From the NCBI GenBank assembly GCA_000985875.1, contig CCRI01000030.1, positions 1 through 38,970 of the forward strand: a stretch of DNA of 38,970 nucleotides. The letters run 5' to 3'. This DNA comes from Neorhizobium galegae bv. officinalis. GTDB lineage: Bacteria; Pseudomonadota; Alphaproteobacteria; Rhizobiales; Rhizobiaceae. The translations under genes and the position numbers were made by a program. Positions 37,998-38,970 of this stretch are shown in pieces (the stretch's first letter is position 1; each line of letters begins with the position of its first letter). The notes below the pieces were generated by a model. The model saw only the letters and a list, made by a program, of their open reading frames with translations, did not search any database and was not told where the DNA came from.

Positions 37998-38970
37998 ATG
38001 ACTCAACAGCTTAAAGAGCTGCGCGAGAAGCGGGCGAATATTGCCACCAACGCGCGGGCAAAGTTTGACGAAATCAAGCCGGACACCCCGGCCGAGCGCG
38101 CCGCCGAAATCGAACGCGAGTTCGACGCCATGATGACGGACGCCGACGTTCTCGATGCCAAGATCGAGCGCTTGCAGAAGCTCGTCGATCTGGAGGCACG
38201 GGGCAACCAGCGCGACCAGCATCGTCCGATTATCGATGACGTCAACGATGATGACGGGGAAAGCCGCAGTGGTGAAGGCTCACCGGAATACCGTGAAGTG
38301 TTCGCGAGGGCTGTCCGGTTTGGTGCCGCCGATCTGACGCCTGAAGAACGCGAAGTATTGCAGCGCAACCGCCTGAATATGACCCGCGAAATGCGCGCGC
38401 AGGCGGCGGGTGACAATGCTGCCGGCGGCTATACCGTCCCGCAAGGCTTTTCCGGCCGGATCGATCAGGCGATTTCTACCTGGGGTCCCATGTGGGACGG
38501 GAATGTCGTCGAAGAACTCAACACCTCGACCGGTAACCGTATCCCTTACCCCACGGTTGACGACACGGCGAACGAGGCCGGCGACAAGGCCGAGAATGCG
38601 CCTGCAACCGACGACGGTTCGGATGACGTCGAGTTCGACTCCAAGAACCTCGACGCCTACATGACGTCCACCGGCATTATCCGCATCTCTCTGGAGCTTC
38701 TGCAAGACTCCGCATTCGACATGGAAAGTCTTCTGCGGAACATCTTCGGTGAGCGCATGGGCAAGCGTGCTAACCGGCGGCTTACGGTCGGGACCGGCGC
38801 CAATCAACCGAACGGTGTCGTAAACGCCTCGGCGCTCGGCAAAACGACCGCGGCCACCGATGCTCTGACTTCCGACGAAATCCTGGACCTGTTCCATTCT
38901 GTCGATGCCGGCTACCGCCAGTCTCCGAAATGCCGTTGGCAGTTCAACGACAAAACTCTTGGCACCATCC
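37998..38970 (+). CDS. Major capsid protein, N-terminal part (HK97 family)
   Basis: The first 324 residues of the shell protein; the frame is open to the right edge of the window. The first about 70 residues form a helical, charged delta domain likely removed by the protease ('MTQQLKELREKRANIATNARAKFDEIK'). The mature part begins with 'GGYTVPQGFSGRIDQAISTWGPMW'. Near the end, 'YRQSPKCRWQFNDKTLGTI' joins the fragment at 1-311 with one shared Arg codon. AAGGA precedes the ATG. Confidence 0.95.
   Translation, partial: MTQQLKELREKRANIATNARAKFDEIKPDTPAERAAEIEREFDAMMTDADVLDAKIERLQKLVDLEARGNQRDQHRPIIDDVNDDDGESRSGEGSPEYREVFARAVRFGAADLTPEEREVLQRNRLNMTREMRAQAAGDNAAGGYTVPQGFSGRIDQAISTWGPMWDGNVVEELNTSTGNRIPYPTVDDTANEAGDKAENAPATDDGSDDVEFDSKNLDAYMTSTGIIRISLELLQDSAFDMESLLRNIFGERMGKRANRRLTVGTGANQPNGVVNASALGKTTAATDALTSDEILDLFHSVDAGYRQSPKCRWQFNDKTLGTI

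Noticed and set aside
1..38970. Integrase gene or attachment site
   Set aside because: The only recombinase is a 202-residue resolvase-type protein. No R-H-R-Y tyrosine recombinase pattern or large serine recombinase was seen, and no tRNA fragment that could serve as an att core.
1..38970. CRISPR array or insertion sequence
   Set aside because: No regularly spaced identical repeats of 24-40 bases and no transposase-like protein were found. The repeats near 18951-19129 and 20076-20139 are too short and too closely packed.

Overview
The window reads as one complete 38,970-bp genome of a temperate, tailed (siphovirus-type, HK97-like head) bacteriophage of an alphaproteobacterium, most likely of the Rhizobiales. 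The host guess rests on gene-transfer-agent-like tail-tip genes, a LexA box of the alphaproteobacterial GTTC-N7-GTTC type, and GC-rich coding sequence. The window is probably a circular or circularly permuted molecule opened inside the major capsid gene. The reading frame that runs off the right end (from 37998) continues without a shift into the left end (stop at 311) and gives a normal 427-residue capsid protein.

Layout. (1) 1-17209, plus strand: head completion, tail tube, a tail chaperone pair with a lambda-type -1 frameshift site, tape measure, GTA-like tail tip, a large fibre with a LamG-like domain, then lysis genes (GH19-type endolysin and two holin-like proteins). (2) 17206-22236: a block that looks like a plasmid backbone rather than phage. 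It holds an SOS-box-controlled S24-like protein, a ParA plus small partition-protein operon with an upstream array of about 11 CCGG-centred repeats (candidate centromere), a RelE/HTH toxin-antitoxin pair, a resolvase-type serine recombinase and a RepA-like winged-helix protein. (3) 22420-26490, minus strand: a tightly coupled early-left operon of small or unknown genes, including a Lar-like protein, an HD-type phosphohydrolase and a 27-codon membrane peptide. (4) 26540-27442: the lysogeny switch. A LexA/CI-type repressor lies between two mirror-image promoters, each carrying two GGGA-N4-TCCC operators. (5) 27442-33078, plus strand: early-right genes (Cro-like, CII-like position, two orphan DNA-methyltransferase-like proteins, a winged-helix protein) ending with a NusG paralogue. 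(6) 33079-38970: a structured leader with a strong terminator, HNH nuclease, a probable cos region, terminase subunits, portal, prohead protease and the capsid gene.

How the parts fit. No tyrosine or large serine integrase is visible. ParA/partition, toxin-antitoxin, resolvase and Rep-like genes are all present, so the simplest reading is a phage-plasmid that persists as an extrachromosomal circle. The CI-type repressor keeps S24 Ser/Lys residues and an Ala-Gly hinge and should be RecA-cleavable. A separate S24-like protein with the catalytic residues replaced sits under a LexA box and could act as an SOS-induced antirepressor. The NusG paralogue, lying just before a terminator and the packaging/structural block, is the best candidate for a late-gene antiterminator. 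Family names come from sequence patterns recalled by eye; no database search was run.
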